In this document: positions 1 through 12,203 of the stretch, one piece after another
Layout: every line of letters starts with the position of its first letter
Position numbering within the stretch: the stretch's first letter is position 1
The notes under the pieces: generated by a model
What the model was told of the DNA's origin: nothing
Databases searched by the model: none
Seen by the model: only the letters and a program-made list of their open reading frames with translations
Assembly (NCBI RefSeq): GCF_000218685.1
Contig: NW_006763290.1
Coordinates: forward strand, 1,572,315-1,636,314
Direction: 5' to 3'
DNA from: Serpula lacrymans var. lacrymans S7.9
Lineage: Eukaryota; Basidiomycota; Agaricomycetes; Boletales; Serpulaceae
Length of the DNA: 64,000 bases
Position numbers and translations under genes: made by a program

Positions 1-962
1 TAGTGTGAGCCGATCGTCGGCTTTGCGATTTCTAATTGGCGCGCTGGCGCTTTGATTATTTTGTTGGGCAGCTGCGCCCCGTTTCTACAGTCTCGGGACA
101 TGTGTCCCTCTTGGCCGCAGTTGTAACAGTTGCCCTTGAATCTGCGCATTTGTCCCCCTTGGACCGCACCGATATCCATAGGAGCACCCTGTCCTGGCTG
201 CAGCCCGAACGGCTTGAACCCGTGAGAGTGATTATGATGTTGGTTTGATGACCCAGGGCGCCTCTGGGGTGTGGTGGTTTGTTTGGTGGACCCGCCACCT
301 TGGTGCATAGCGTAGAGCTCCATGGCCCTACCGACTCGTCGGACTTCCTCGGCTGCCAGAGCCAGGTCGTCACTTCTTGTATCCTGCAGGTAGATCTGCT
401 CTGCAATGCGAGGGTTCACATTGCGTTCCAACAGTTCTACTGCGTGTTCGTTACCTAACCCTCCTTGGATGGAGAGGGCCAGGAACCGGGTGACATAATC
501 ATCCGTCCTCATGTTTCCTTGTTTGAAGTAACGGATTTGCTGACGCGCCCAGTCTCGCTCAGCTTGCGGTTTGAAATATTTTTCGATCTCTTTCTTGAGA
601 TCGTCCCAGGTAGGCCACACACCCGCGGTGTAGCATTCCTGGAGTCTTACTTGGGTGTATCGACCCGCCACAGGTCCTTTTAGGCGAGATAGCACCGCAG
701 TGGCTACCTCAAAATCGTCGGCGAAAGCGTCCCAGTTCGCCTTGACCCAAATCTGGAGTTTGATCCACCATTTGGCAAATCGCGCTCGGTCTCCTTCGAA
801 GGCGCCAGGGTCAGCGACGACTTCGACTTTCTTGTTAAACTTTTTCTCTACCGAGGGGGTTGCTACAGGGGGGTTGGCCTGTATCTCGGCGAGCTGCGAG
901 GTTAATTCCGCTATCTGCACACGCATTGCGTGCAGTAGCGCATTCATATCTTGCGACGACAT
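1..962 (-). CDS. gag: Ty3/gypsy Gag polyprotein, open at window edge
   Basis: Structural Gag of an LTR retrotransposon, which packages the element RNA in virus-like particles. The frame starts at ATG 962-960, the first in-frame ATG after the LTR leader, and stays open for 320 codons to base 1, so pol should lie outside the window. Residues ~55-190 have the Retrotrans_gag pattern (FEGDRARFAKWWIKLQIW, WDDLKKEIEKYFKP). A basic His/Gln/Pro-rich stretch follows, then one CCHC zinc knuckle, CYNCGQEGHMSRDC, at residues 279-292, which binds nucleic acid. No stop or frameshift is visible, unlike the related copy at 30.7-32.6 kb. The intact frame and complete leader suggest a younger copy. Family assignment is firm; activity cannot be judged without pol. 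Confidence 0.9.
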   Translation of the reverse strand, partial: MSSQDMNALLHAMRVQIAELTSQLAEIQANPPVATPSVEKKFNKKVEVVADPGAFEGDRARFAKWWIKLQIWVKANWDAFADDFEVATAVLSRLKGPVAGRYTQVRLQECYTAGVWPTWDDLKKEIEKYFKPQAERDWARQQIRYFKQGNMRTDDYVTRFLALSIQGGLGNEHAVELLERNVNPRIAEQIYLQDTRSDDLALAAEEVRRVGRAMELYAMHQGGGSTKQTTTPQRRPGSSNQHHNHSHGFKPFGLQPGQGAPMDIGAVQGGQMRRFKGNCYNCGQEGHMSRDCRNGAQLPNKIIKAPARQLEIAKPTIGSH

Positions 963-1486
963 GTCGACTTGTTCTCTTTGGGTAACGTAAAAATAGGTAA
1001 CTGGGGGTCCCCGCTTGCTATCTGCGGATCAACCTCTTCCCAGCTGAGTATTGGATCTCAATCTCCGACTACCCACACTATAGTATTTGAAAAAGTATAT
1101 AAAAATGTAAAAGTAATAAACCCTGGTCCGAACGGTTGTCAGGGGGTGGTCTGCTTGTTAAGCTGTCAACCCTTCTCCAGACTGGCGGAGGCAAGTGCCC
1201 GGCCTGGTCAGAGGTATTCGAAAGTGAAAGTTTGTATTTTAAATCTAATCAACAGTGGTTCCACACCGACTGCTGAGCTAAGGTACTCCCCTTAATGCTG
1301 GGGGCCGCGTATCAAAGGTTTTGGGTTCTTCTCCCAAAGCACTACAAGGCCGTCGCTAGGAGCGCACCTATCTGCTATGTGGGATATTCCTAACCGCTAA
1401 CCAATCTCCTTCACCCTGGAGTCCGGGTGCCCAAATGATGGGACTTCTGCACACACGTGCGAGAGAGTAGAAAGAGCGAGTCCTAA
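963..1486 (-). other. Gypsy 5' leader between LTR and gag
   Basis: Untranslated leader of the minus-strand gypsy element, 524 bp, between the LTR and the gag ATG. No long minus-strand frame runs through it. The same leader, diverged, lies at 32640-33150 next to the second gypsy copy, and a remnant lies at 34652-34930 in the opposite orientation. It presumably holds the packaging signal; this is inference. Confidence 0.75.
1475..1486 (-). other. Predicted self-priming primer-binding site
   Basis: Directly abutting the LTR, the minus strand reads TTAGGACTCGCT. Ten of these bases (AGGACTCGCT) are the exact complement of AGCGAGTCCT, minus-strand 1610-1601, inside the LTR about 30 bases past its TATA box, where the RNA should begin. 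There is no TGG typical of a tRNA 3'-end primer site. This is the arrangement of Tf1/sushi-type gypsy elements that prime from the 5' end of their own RNA. The second copy has the same pair at 33139-33150 and 33267-33276. Confidence 0.6.
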
Positions 1487-1875
1487 TGTAACAACCAAGA
1501 GTTAGTTACTCTGGCGCACACAGGAACACACTATAAAGGTAGTGGAAGATGGGGAGTGGGTACCCCTTGGGCTGCAGTGAGTTAGTTGGTATACAACAGG
1601 AGGACTCGCTGAGGAGTCTCCTGGATCTATTGGGGTATATATACTACTACAGGTTTGTTTGTACATGTGTACTATACAGTTGATGAAGGCAGTGGCTGAT
1701 GATGTCATAGGGCCTAGCCCGTATGGCCAGCTCCACTGCGTGAGAGAGTTAAGTCTAAAAGTAAAAGAAAGGCAACGCGGCGCGAGAAAGGGAAATGCCG
1801 CGTGGCACTTAAAGTATAAAGTTAAAGCGGAGAATAAAAGGAAAGGAGATGTCTGGAAATTGTGTTATCGTAACA
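1487..1875 (-). repeat. Gypsy 5' LTR (family 1)
   Basis: LTR in minus orientation, 389 bp, with TGTTACGATAACA at its start and CTTGGTTGTTACA at its end (TG..CA). A TATATATA promoter element lies near 1636-1643 and the predicted RNA start near 1610. It is the 5' LTR of the gag-bearing element at 1-962. Its outer edge at 1876 cuts the KDZ transposase, so the element inserted into that gene or recombined there. Other family-1 copies: 23433-23816 (partial), 33151-33565, 34034-34651 (split), 37842-38224, 49632-50047, 62638-63054, 63368-63781. Confidence 0.88.
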
Positions 1876-4091
1876 ACGAGTGAGATCATTAGAAGATGAG
1901 AATACATGCTCACAACCCTTGCCTTGACTGTGTCCTGTGCCTTCAATGTACAGTGAATGCCAATCCAGCTGGCATTTGCGATTGTGAGTGTGGCCATGGA
2001 AAACACCAACCATCATTCGAAGGTTGTGATCCCGAGCTCTCAGTCCAAGGGAACTGTTTTGCAGAGTGGTAGAAAATGCACAACCTATATCATACGCACA
2101 TCCACCATTTTTGCTGTACACAGATAATAATTTATGTATAATTGCCAGTGGATATTTTGCTCTAATAAATGTGTCACTATCCGACTCATATACAAAATGG
2201 GCACTCACAATTCACCGCTTGCAATTATATCTCAAACAGAAAGTATAATCCTGTGACAACATGTTGCAATGAATATGCCGGTCTCGTCAAATATACTGAA
2301 CATTTTTTTCTTCTGTTCAGGACCGGCATTCCTCCATCAATTGATGCAAATGAATGATTCTGACTCGGGTTGTTTTTGTTCTATCCCAGCATCAACCCAG
2401 TTATCTGCTCCTTCACTCCCTTGCTTTGTTGTGTTACCTTTTACCTCATTCTGGAAAAGATTGACGCTTGACTCGTCAATCCAATAATCTGTTGGAGGTT
2501 TCCTTGTATCAGTGTAATCTGCTTTACCGTATACAGTAGACTTGAACCGCTTTAAGCTGCTGTTCCCATCCATAGTTGCAAGCCACTCAAAATTGAGTGC
2601 AGGTTCATCCCACAGCTTATAAAAGCATGCAGGACACGAGTGCAGCATGCGCCAGTTTGGTGTATCATGTTTAAAGGCCACTTGAAGGAGTTTGTCGACA
2701 TGATGTAGTATTTCCAAATAAACGTCAAAGGCGGCAAAAAACTGCATTTCAAGATAAGGATAATAAGGAATCTATGATAAATGATTAAGCTCCGAGGATG
2801 TCTATCAGCTGTTATAACTTACATTATGTAGATGGCACATAGCTTTACATTGAGCCTGAATGGTGAACCGGGGACAAGCCCTGTGTGTTTGTTGATAGGC
2901 AGCAAGTGTGCAAATTGAGATAGCAACATTAGGATACAATGGGGAACAACCTAAATATCCATAATAGATTAGTGCCTCATTGGGATACTTGTGATAGGAT
3001 TGTGGGGTTAAACAAGTATGTCAACGGACAAAAATGTCAACCATTTCAATACCCTCAAGTGAAGGGCAGGTTGTGTGGTCGGGAACATGCATATTGCTAT
3101 CATCAATATGGGGAATTCCATCACCGCTGTGTTACGCACAAAGTGCTTAACAAAGTCTGAGGGTTCTTCGAGGTTTGTAAAGAGACTTATCCAAAGACAA
3201 GTTCGAGAACATAGTTCTGAGTGGAGTTCTTCCAACTAGAGTTGGTCTTCTTCTGAGTAGAAGTCTGATCTTAGGAGTCTAGCTTTGTAAGCGTAAACTG
3301 CGTAGAATTGTATTAGAGAATACTACTGCTGTTACATGGTATTTATAATGGAAAGGAATCAGTGATAGGAGTTAGGTCCTATCTAGGGCAAGTCCGTCCG
3401 TTGAGGACTAAGTACTATAATAGGTACTGCGAATGCAAGAGGAATGGAAGTGTATGTGAAGGAAATGAGTCATTGGTCTGATGGTATAACCGATGAGTAA
3501 AAAAGAAATGAGTAGTCCTTAAATGTCCAATAGAGATTGTAACATGCTGTCCATGTGCCTGTATGTTAGATAGGCCTGCACAAGATAATCCATCTGAAGA
3601 TCCCATTGAGAATTTTGCACTTCCGTACAATCACGATGAGTGCACGGGTCCATGTATGCACTAATATTTATGAGTAATGAACGTAAAACAAATTTATAAA
3701 ATTTTACATACTATCCTGTTGTATCCGCCATTTCATGTGCCAAATCCTCCAAATATTCCTCGTCATTTTCATCATAGTGCGCACTCAAATCTCTAGCAGG
3801 TTCTGACAGATTGGAATCAATGTCGGCCATGGCATGATCAGACAACATATTCTCTATCATTAGACCATCATCCTTCAAAAGATCTTTATGTATATTCCTG
3901 AGATACAATAAATATGATAATATAGAGAACAGCTCACCTCTGATTTGATGCAACCTTTTTTCATTAGCCTCTTTGACACGGTGCGCCTGTTTTCCAGCCT
4001 TCTGAACCTTGGAGGTACGCCCAAAACACCTATGGGTATGGGTGATAATAGACTTTGATAAACCACTGTGTTCCGTTGAAGTACTAGGCAT
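1876..4091 (-). pseudogene. KDZ (Kyakuja-Dileera-Zisupton) transposase, broken
   Basis: DDE transposase of the KDZ superfamily, read right to left in several frames. From the N-terminal side: a charged coil-like segment (4091-3711); YLTYRHMDS (~3560-3545); GYLGCSPLYPNVAISICTL with CPRFTIQ (~2950-2830); CPACFYKLW with MDGNSSLKRF (~2650-2550); and CAYDIGC, FHGHTHNRKCQ and GKGCEHVFS (~2110-1900). These are the usual KDZ blocks: a CPAC metal-binding motif, the DGN motif, the D of YDIGC and the E of GCEHVFS. The gene is interrupted by a solo LTR at 3130-3544 and cut off at 1875 by a gypsy LTR. Frame changes may be introns or mutations. The family is recognised from these motifs; the exon structure is not resolved. 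Confidence 0.8.
3130..3544 (-). repeat. Solo LTR, family 2, inside the KDZ gene
   Basis: A 415-bp solo LTR in minus orientation, starting TGTTAC and ending GTAACA. It is closely similar to the plus-strand copy at 34209-34622. Flanks are CGCTG (3125-3129) and TGCTG (3545-3549), a 5-bp target duplication with one C/T difference. KDZ coding similarity resumes on both sides, so this was an insertion followed by LTR-LTR recombination. No internal part of this element family is present in the window. Confidence 0.8.
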
Positions 4092-4160
4092 TAGTAAAGT
4101 GATAGAATAAAACTTGAAAGGAAAAGCTTATCTTCCAATAAAAATTGAGGAGAGACAATT

Positions 4161-4295
4161 GTGAGATGACAACAATGATGGGGAGGCGACAACAATGATG
4201 GGGAGGCGACAACAATGACAGTGGGTAGGGAGGTGATGACAGCAACAATGGGGAGACGACAATGATAATGATGGTGGGGAGAAGACGACAACGAG
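4161..4295. repeat. Purine-rich minisatellite
   Basis: Tandem copies of a ~20-bp unit (gacaacaatgatggggaggc), the first two near perfect and the following ones degenerate. The minus strand is Ser/Pro/Leu-rich low complexity. No coding claim is made. Confidence 0.7.
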
Positions 4296-4873
4296 AAACA
4301 AGGAAACAGCGTGGGAAGAGCTGGTCCTGAAAGTCGTCGTATATATTGTGTATGCGGAGGCCCTCAGAATCGATAAGCAAAACCCAAATAACTCTGCCAA
4401 CGGCTAGTTCTGGATCTCGGGCAGGATTTAATGCTGGTGTCTGGAGCTCTCCATCTCCATACGAGAGCCTTGTAATAATCGGCCCAGTCAGTAACCATCC
4501 ATTATTAGAAGGCTGACTAACTGGGAGGACCAGGTGTGTATAACAGTCAAATGAGTGTAATAGTCACTGAACGTCACACAAATGGAAATGGAAAGATGAG
4601 AGATGTCTCGAGCGCACCAGGGATCACAGTTTTAGGTCTGCTATTCCTAACAACACTGGGCTCCCTGGGATGAGTCAGAGAGCCCTTAGATACATGAACC
4701 GGTGTCGGAGTCTAAGGAAATCTAAATAAACTAATGAGCAACAGTAGTTCTACGAGCAATAAAAGAGTGTTAAAATTATGGTAAATAAACAAAAAAGGAA
4801 ATGTGACGGTAACAAGTAACAAAGTAACACGTATCCGTTACAATAAGAGTACAGTACAGTAAAATATGCAGGC
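4296..4873. other. No recognisable gene
   Basis: Unassigned sequence between the minisatellite and the end of gene X. No motif, terminal repeat or open frame with family similarity was seen. Confidence 0.5.
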
Positions 4874-7800
4874 TCAAATGAGGTAATGAAAGGCGATGAT
4901 GCTGTAGAAAACTAGTAAAGAACAGAACACAGGAAGTAAGAGAACATACGCAGGAACCAAGATATTCAAAAGGCCAATATCTCTTTGGGGGAGGTGTGTG
5001 GCGGTGGAAGGATCTGAATGGGAGTGCTTGATGATAACAATTCCACCACGCCATTTGCAATGGTCATGGTAAAAATGCAGGTGGGTGTCGAGCAGGTCAT
5101 TTACGATTTTGTTCTTGATGGTAGATATGGTTGATTGCTTGTGAAACAACATAGTGAACTTATTGTTGAGGTAAATGATGGGAGTTGTAAAAGAAGGTAC
5201 TCTGTCGAGAGTTATGGAGTGGATATGGGTGCTTGGCTCACGCTCAAAAGACAGAATGGGTAGGATGTCATCATTGTATTCAGGTATTGGAGTAGATGCT
5301 TCTTCATCTAGTGTGTCATGGATGTCCCAGTAAGTTTTATGTAGTTCTTCTCGTGCAGCAAGGATGGTGGGTGGAAAGAACAAGTGGTAATTGAGTTGAG
5401 TGATATGAGTGCAGGAGCATTCGTGATGCAACAAAGAAGGCACATTGATAATCACAGGGCAAGCACCATCTGTTGGGAAACAAGCGGCTTTGTACATGTG
5501 TGAGTAGCACTGGTAAGGGAGATGCCAGCGTTGTCAGTGTGAGCAAGACAAGATACAATAGACCTACATGCATGTGAGAATGTATAGTATGAGAAACATG
5601 AGTTGTGGCATCTGAGTCACTAGGAGGCATTGAGGTCAAAGTTTTGCAGTAAAGAGAGGATGGAGTGTTCTTGAGCAATAGAAGATGGGGAGTTTCCACT
5701 GTGAAAATACCACCAGATATTGTGCGTGATGTCCTGAGAAGTGATACATGCATTTTTAACCCAGTTGGATGAAATTGGTCCATTTTTCAGGATAAAGATT
5801 TTGCCTGTAAGTAAGGGCCTTTTTTTTTCATGCACAAATAAGAGATTGGCAATGTCATTTGGGATCTGTGGTGAAGTTGAAGAGGCAATCGACCCATATA
5901 ACTGATAGTAGGAACAATCACACTGAGGGAATCAATCATAAAAACACCCCAAATCATGCACGGTAGATTTCCCTGGCAATGATTCCAAGTAGTGGAGCAT
6001 GGCAGGATCATCGGGGGAGTAAGGCATGGAGATCCCCTGAATACCTCTTTCAAGACATTCACGTGTCATGTTTTGGATTTGCAATATGACCAGCTTCAGT
6101 CAGAAACAGGTAAATAATTGAGGCTTTTGTTGTTGTTGTTGGTCAATGTTGACCCAGAGTTTGCAAAATTGCTGTGTACATGTGGAAGTTCAGTGAGATG
6201 TGCAGATGCTGGAGGGTATGATGTTGGAGAGACTCACTCGCAAGCTGACCTTCCACAAAGGGTTCCATTCAAGTAACAGTTGATGCCCTCAATGTAATCC
6301 AATGCATGGTATAATCACATGTAGAAGTTGAGCTGCTTCTTGCACTTCCTGGTCGGAGGGGAGTTGATAGCGCATGGAGGTCAAGAGCAAGGAGTGAAAT
6401 TTCAAGATTTGTAATGATGGTATCCAATGAAGGATATTTGAATAAGAGAGGCCAAGGGATTGGCAACTAACAAAGGACCATTCAAACAGAAGAGTGGCCA
6501 ATGGGGGTGGCATCAGACAAAGGACCATTTAATATTGAAAAAAAGAGGTGTGGACAACAGATCACCATTGAATTAAGGACTGTTCAATATTGAAGAATGT
6601 GCGTTACATGGTCATATATACAATATATATATCAACGTGTATTTGCAACCATATCAGAAGGGAAAGGTGTGTGCAAAAGAATGAAACAGAGGAGGAATGG
6701 AAAGCAAAACACTGTCAAATGTTAATGCTGGCTGAACAAGAGTGGATGACAGACAGTTGTTGTAGTTCTAGGAAAACATTCCAACTTTGCCAATGGTTGG
6801 CAGTTTTGTCACGTTTGTAGTGTTTGATGTAGACTTCTATGAGGCCTACATCATTTATGCTCACACAGTGAGTGGGATAGGCCTCCATGTCGCATTTTTC
6901 AGTGAACGAGTTACGAGCATCGTAGCAGGCTGTGAAGGGGACAGCCTGAAACATCTGTGAGCCAAGAGGTTAAGCAGGTTATAGAAACTCACTGTTTGAT
7001 GATTTCCTTGTCGGTAAAAAGGAGTTTGATGGTGCCAGGCCATGATGTTAGTATCACCCCAATCATTGGCTTCTGTACCTAGACAAAACACAATTAGAAC
7101 ATGTGAAGTTTCATGCGGACATTGAAAACTAACCTTCCTGAGGTTCTTGTAAGGAACCTATAAGAGCACGAGAAAGAGCAAGTGCAGTTGTGCTAAATGG
7201 CTCTATAGTGACATTTACTTGAGGGTGTGGGGCTCCGTTTGGCCCAGGCGCAAAGAACCAGACCTTGCTGATGAGACCAACTACCCATATTGTATAAGGT
7301 GTGTTACTTCTAGGGTGGCAAATGTAGTGTGACCAGTCCTTGTTGTGCTTCTTCACTCCCCAAGCGTTGATGGGAGGTAATTGTTTGATGCTGTAAGTGT
7401 AGTTTTCTGAGTTGGAGTAATTAACAAAGTTTCTGATGCGCCTGGAATGAAAGTATATAAAGAGTGTGGATAGTATAGATATTGTTTATGCACTGGATTA
7501 GTTTCTCATGATACATTGATATCACAGCATGGTACAAAGAGACAGTGACAGGATGTGCGCTGAAAAATTACATTCAGCGGGTGTAGCGCAAAGAAGGTGT
7601 TGCCAAACCCCTTACATGGCCTTTGAATGCACATTGTCTTCCTGCTTTTCTCGGTACAATCTGTTGAGCAGCGAGTTCACTTGTTGTACATTGTATCAGT
7701 TTCATTTTCAAAGGAGAACAATTAATAAGGTGGCACACCTGTCCGCAGATGTTGTAGCAACATGTTCTGAGCATGCCTGCTGATCTACACATCCACTTGT

Positions 7801-9340
7801 TTTACTTTTTTTGGCCAGGAGTTCGTCAGGAGCAGGAGAGTTGGTAGGCGCATTGCGTTTAGTTGCTGGGATTGTAGATTGACAAATGATAACTTCCGGT
7901 ATGCAGACAGGGACATTTGGGAGCAACAAAGGGAAACAGAGTTAATAAGACAGAACTCGTTGCAGGGGATGGATGAATGATGGGTTTGCAGAGACTACTC
8001 AGATTTCAAGGGTTCAGATCAGAGCACAGCCTGCATTTCCAGAAAAGAAAGGGGGCACAACATATTTGAAATGTTGATAGGAGACAAGAAAGTTGGACAA
8101 AAATAAGTATTGTAGTGTATTTACAAATAAAAAACCTTCATTCAGTATCCAAGGCCAAAGATTGTACAGCAATTGATGAAGTATTGGAGGTGTTGGCTGC
8201 CAATTAGTGTTCCTTGGAGTCGGACTTTATGCCGAGCTTGATAACAAATTATTACAAAGTGGTGTATGCAGAAGAAGCAAGTTGCAAGGCATGTTTGAGG
8301 TTCAAGTGGGCACGAATAGAACACTTGCCTGTATGAGCTCTATAAACACTAATGTTGAGGGATACACCAACATCTACAAAATCCCCCTTCCAAAATAAAG
8401 TGTGTGAGCAGGAAACTACTTTTCCTTGCAAATCTTTGCGGGCAAGGGTGATTTTTTGCAGAACACGCCACTTATCATTTATGAGATCTGCTTTATGGGA
8501 AGGATTGTTTGTTGCATGTAGGGCCAATGACACTTTGCAATGAGTGGCCGTTATCTAGAACACCATCAGGAAAGGAGGCATATTCAGTAAGTAGAGTGAC
8601 ACACCTTAGAAAACACTTGGCGTTGCATGTACAAGCTGCACATAGCAGTGATAGGAGGCTCTGTGTAGCCATTCTCACCCAAGCTGATGTGTACTAGTTG
8701 ACACAACTTGTGTATAGCCAGCAACAAGGATTCCCATTGGTCTTTGAAGGGTCCACTACCCAACATAATATTCTGTGTAGCAGATAGTGCAAAATGCAAA
8801 GTGCTGCAAAGTATGACATTAATTAGTGAGAGTGTGCTTAGTATTGTACCATACCCGTCCCAAGAACCAAGCGCTGACAACAAGCTCTTCTCTAGGATAC
8901 CTTGAATCCGAATGCAGAGAGGGTATAATGTGTTATTGTTGATTTTATTCTGAGGATTTTTATAGAGCAAGAGGTGTGCGTGATTGCAATCTGATGACAA
9001 AGGATTTTTGGCCACATATGCCCACTCACAGACTTCATGGTAGGTGATAGGTACCAAAACTGAGTTGTCTGGTTCAGGCTCAATTGCTTTTGCAAGTGTC
9101 TCAGTGAGTTGATGAGGCGAGTTTTTTAATAGAACATTGTTGTTGCTATCTGCAAAGATGTGAAGTTGTGAACAGCAGAAAGACAATTGTAAGAAGAGTA
9201 TACCTTAAATAAGAGACATTGGAGTGCAGTAATGAGAGGATAGATGCGTTGGGAAGAAGTTGAGGAGACAAGGGAGGAAAAGAGAGGGATGGATAGCCAT
9301 TTGAAATACAGGTTGCAATTTAAAATAAATAAAAAAAGCA
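4874..9340 (-). pseudogene. Helitron-associated accessory gene X, copy A
   Basis: Uncharacterised long gene on the same strand as the Helitron A helicase, seen as a series of open segments in changing frames (introns or decay). From the N-terminal side: VPITYHEVCEWAYVAKNP and LGSWDG (9186-8580); GDFVDVGVSLNISVYRAH then RAHLNLKHALQLAS (8533-8252); a basic PDELLAKKSKTSG stretch (~7870-7790); KDWSHYICHPRSNTPYTIWV (7356-7129); DITHNIWWYFHSGNSP (~5730-5690); GACPVIINVPS (~5470). Matching segments occur in the same order at 42.6-46.8 kb. That conservation, not a known domain, is the evidence that this is a real gene. No function is assigned. In-frame stops between segments mean it may be dead. It is head-to-head with the NTase-like gene at 9386. 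Confidence 0.5.
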
Positions 9341-9385
9341 AGAGAGGCCAAGAGTGCTGATTAAAGTGTTTCAGGAACAGAGGAT

Positions 9386-10482
9386 TTGTGGTCAGGTGGT
9401 TGTCATGCAGGAGCTCCCATAAAAAGTGAGCAGGAGTGGGCTATAGCGCACAACAAAGCAGAGATTTCATCCGTCAAACAATCCACCGCCCATGAATTAG
9501 ATGCAGACCCATTGCAACGCAGCTCATGTGATGGGCGCCTTGTGGTGTCTTGTGCACCAGAGCTTGTTGAACGTGTATTGGCTTTGTTGTCTGTTGCAGA
9601 TGCCATGTTATATGGAGGACTCTCTTGCACCAATTATTGTATTGTGAACACACACCTTAGGCATTGTTTATTCAAGATCCTGAGGTGGTTTGTGCGCTAT
9701 CCCTGCCCATTTCTTGCTATCTTGCAGCAGTTCAAAAGTGTGGTGTCTGGATCTGTTGCTCTCAAGTTTTTTGCAGGAAGTAGTGGGTGGGAGCCGGATG
9801 ATATGGATCTATACATGTCATTCATGTGGAGGAACAGAATGCTGCACTATCTACAGCATTCAGAAGGTTATGCTGTTGTGGACATGGAGTTGTGGAAAAG
9901 GGAAGTGTATGTGGCCGATGTGGAGATTCAAGAGGTAGTGAAGGTCTCAATGGTGATATGGCTATTGATGTTGTGATTGCTACATCCCACATCAGCGTAG
10001 CGCCAATCTTTTGCTTTCATTTGACAGCCATTATGAATTTTATCTTAGAAGATGGGTTCTTCAGCACATATCCAAAACTCACTTCTTGTGTGCAAGCACT
10101 TATCAACGCCAATCACTATAAGCCGTTTGAGTACACCACCCCTCACATGGCAACTGTACGGGCATATGTGAATTACATAGATCAAGGCTACAATTTACGC
10201 ATTAGCCCTCAATTCTGGGAGAACAACGATCCGCATGAAATAGCGCACATCTGTTGCAAGGACAATATCTGTCCGCATACTCTGCGCAGTACAGCTGATT
10301 GAGGATATTTGTTTTGGCGCTTGCAAGATGGAGATGTTGGCGTGCAGAAAACAAAAAGTAATGAGGAGGTGCAATGTTATGACAGTGCATTAGTATGGTA
10401 CTTGGGAGGACCAAGCTACACGGGGCATTATCAGATGTTACGCCCTTTTGCTATGTCTTGTGGGAGCTGCTCTCCGTATTGA
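9386..10482 (+). pseudogene. Nucleotidyltransferase-like accessory gene, copy A
   Basis: Encodes the block VVSGSVALKFFAGSSGW, then EPDDMDLYMSF (~9740-9830), a GS..DxD signature like that of the Pol-beta nucleotidyltransferase fold. After a frame change near 9930 comes IFCFHLTAIMNFILEDGFF then STYPKLTS (~10005-10090), and near the end ALVWYLGG. The homologue at 47083-47835 is in one frame and shows the same blocks, so the frame shift here (591 nt frame ending at 9976, continued by a frame running to 10302, then stop TGA at 10300 and further similarity to TGA 10480-10482) marks a damaged copy. The start is uncertain because no ATG clearly precedes the conserved block. It is convergent with the Helitron helicase, whose frame ends near 10451. 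The NTase role is inference from the motif only. Confidence 0.55.
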
Positions 10483-10919
10483 TAAAGGTCTGTGGGGTTG
10501 GGAGGTTGTTGTATGCTGCTTTTGTAGCGTTATCCAATTCCTTTAGTCATTGAAACTTGTCTTGGAATTCTTGTGTCATATGTTGATTGATTTTTTTGCC
10601 TGTAAAAGATCTTAAGATAGCAATACCAGTGAGAAAAGTGGCACAAGATAGCATGACGTAAACACTTTGCAGAGACCTGCAACCAGCAAGATCAAGTATT
10701 ACTCTTTTTAGAGAACGACCTTGAACCTTATAATCAGTGTAAGCATAAGCTGGAAGAAGAGGTAGTTGTGTTTAAACAATATTACAACTCTTGAGAGGCA
10801 TTGAAGAGCCATCCGTACTGGAAAGTTTGGGATTGTAAGTGAATCTCGTAGGAGTGGGCAAAATTGGTACAATGTCAGTAGGCAAACCGGACAATTGTAA
10901 GTTAGAGTCCTTAATTTTC

Positions 10920-11165
10920 CACTTCAGTCACCCCCAAAACATAAGCATTTAGCTTCAACTATCTGTGTAAATGTATAAAGCTAAGAGCTTGTTTTTCCTG
11001 GTATCATCCCAAGTGCTCCAGCAAGGATGGGATCATCCCAGAAGCGGAATAATACCACCCTTCTGGGATTTTCCCATGGTATCAGACCATGTACCATAGT
11101 GGGATTATCCCTCAGATGGGATAATCCCAATAACCTGTCACATGTCACATGGTATCAGGGGGATT
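10920..11165 (+). repeat. Left terminal inverted repeat
   Basis: About 245 bp pairing with 14218-14444 over nearly the whole length. The outer ~180 bp are almost identical between the two ends; the inner part differs by small indels. It carries GGGATCATCCC, GGGATTATCCC and GGGATAATCCC palindromes spaced along the inner half. Confidence 0.88.
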
Positions 11166-12203
11166 GGTGCTAATACTAACATGTGAGAATGCTGGGCCAA
11201 CTAGTGAAGATATTTCCAGTCTTTTCCACCTGAATAATGGTACTTTAGCCCAATATAATCAAGACTATTTTGAAATATATGAGTTACAAGTTCCTCATTG
11301 TAGCTTACTGCAAATTTGGGGAGAAGCATTCCCTTTTTTTTAAATGTGGAACATTATCAATTTCTAGATATAATCAATTGCAGGAACCATACACTAGAAA
11401 GATGCTGTTGTCCTTGCTGATAGATGTGATATGTGAGTTCTGCTTTTTTGCAAGGTTTATTATACCCTTAACTGAAGTAAAAACTAGGAAACACAACACA
11501 AATGCTGTGACAACAAAGTAATCTGCAGAAGGACATCGAATATTAGATTTACACTAGATCTGGCATATTCTGTGAGGAAAATCCTGACCTTGTAGAAAGT
11601 AAAACATAGTAAAAAGAAACATAAAGTCATGTTCTTGCAAAAACATGAATTTACCACTTTTGTGGCACTACCAAGGTATTTGATACCTTATATTGTACAT
11701 TCTCTGAGAGTGGTTCCTGGGGGCTGCTGGCTGAAGGTCTATGGGGAGAGGGGGATGCTTGCTATGTACAGTATAATACACAAGATCTCCATTTTGATAC
11801 TCCTACACTAGATGACTTGAGTGTGAGGATTAATTAGGCACTGCTTAGGTATTTAATACCTTGAGTTGTGCCATTTCTGGGAGCTACCAGCTGAAGGTCT
11901 AAGGGGTGACTGGTGCCTATATGCTGACTGTGTATAGTACAGTATCTAAGTCCACAAAGAATCTGAGTGCTGTAAAGGTATTCTTTTTTTAGATTCTTGA
12001 GAAATTGAAATGAATCCGGAAAATATTTTTTCATGCCAAGTAAGGTTTCTGCCAACATTCTCTGTCTCTCATATGATAGTGATGCTGTCTCACACCACTC
12101 TTTTTGGATTATCATTTTTATGGCAATATGTAGAACTCAGGTAATTTCCTTCAAAACTGATTCTGACCATTGACATTGCCCAACTTTTGATTTTTTTTAC
12201 TGA

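Noticed and set aside
4874..5497. Membrane protein (hydrophobic C-terminal segment)
   Set aside because: The hydrophobic tail (about the last 35 residues) lies past the part conserved with copy C and near the decayed end of gene X; it is probably out of the true frame.
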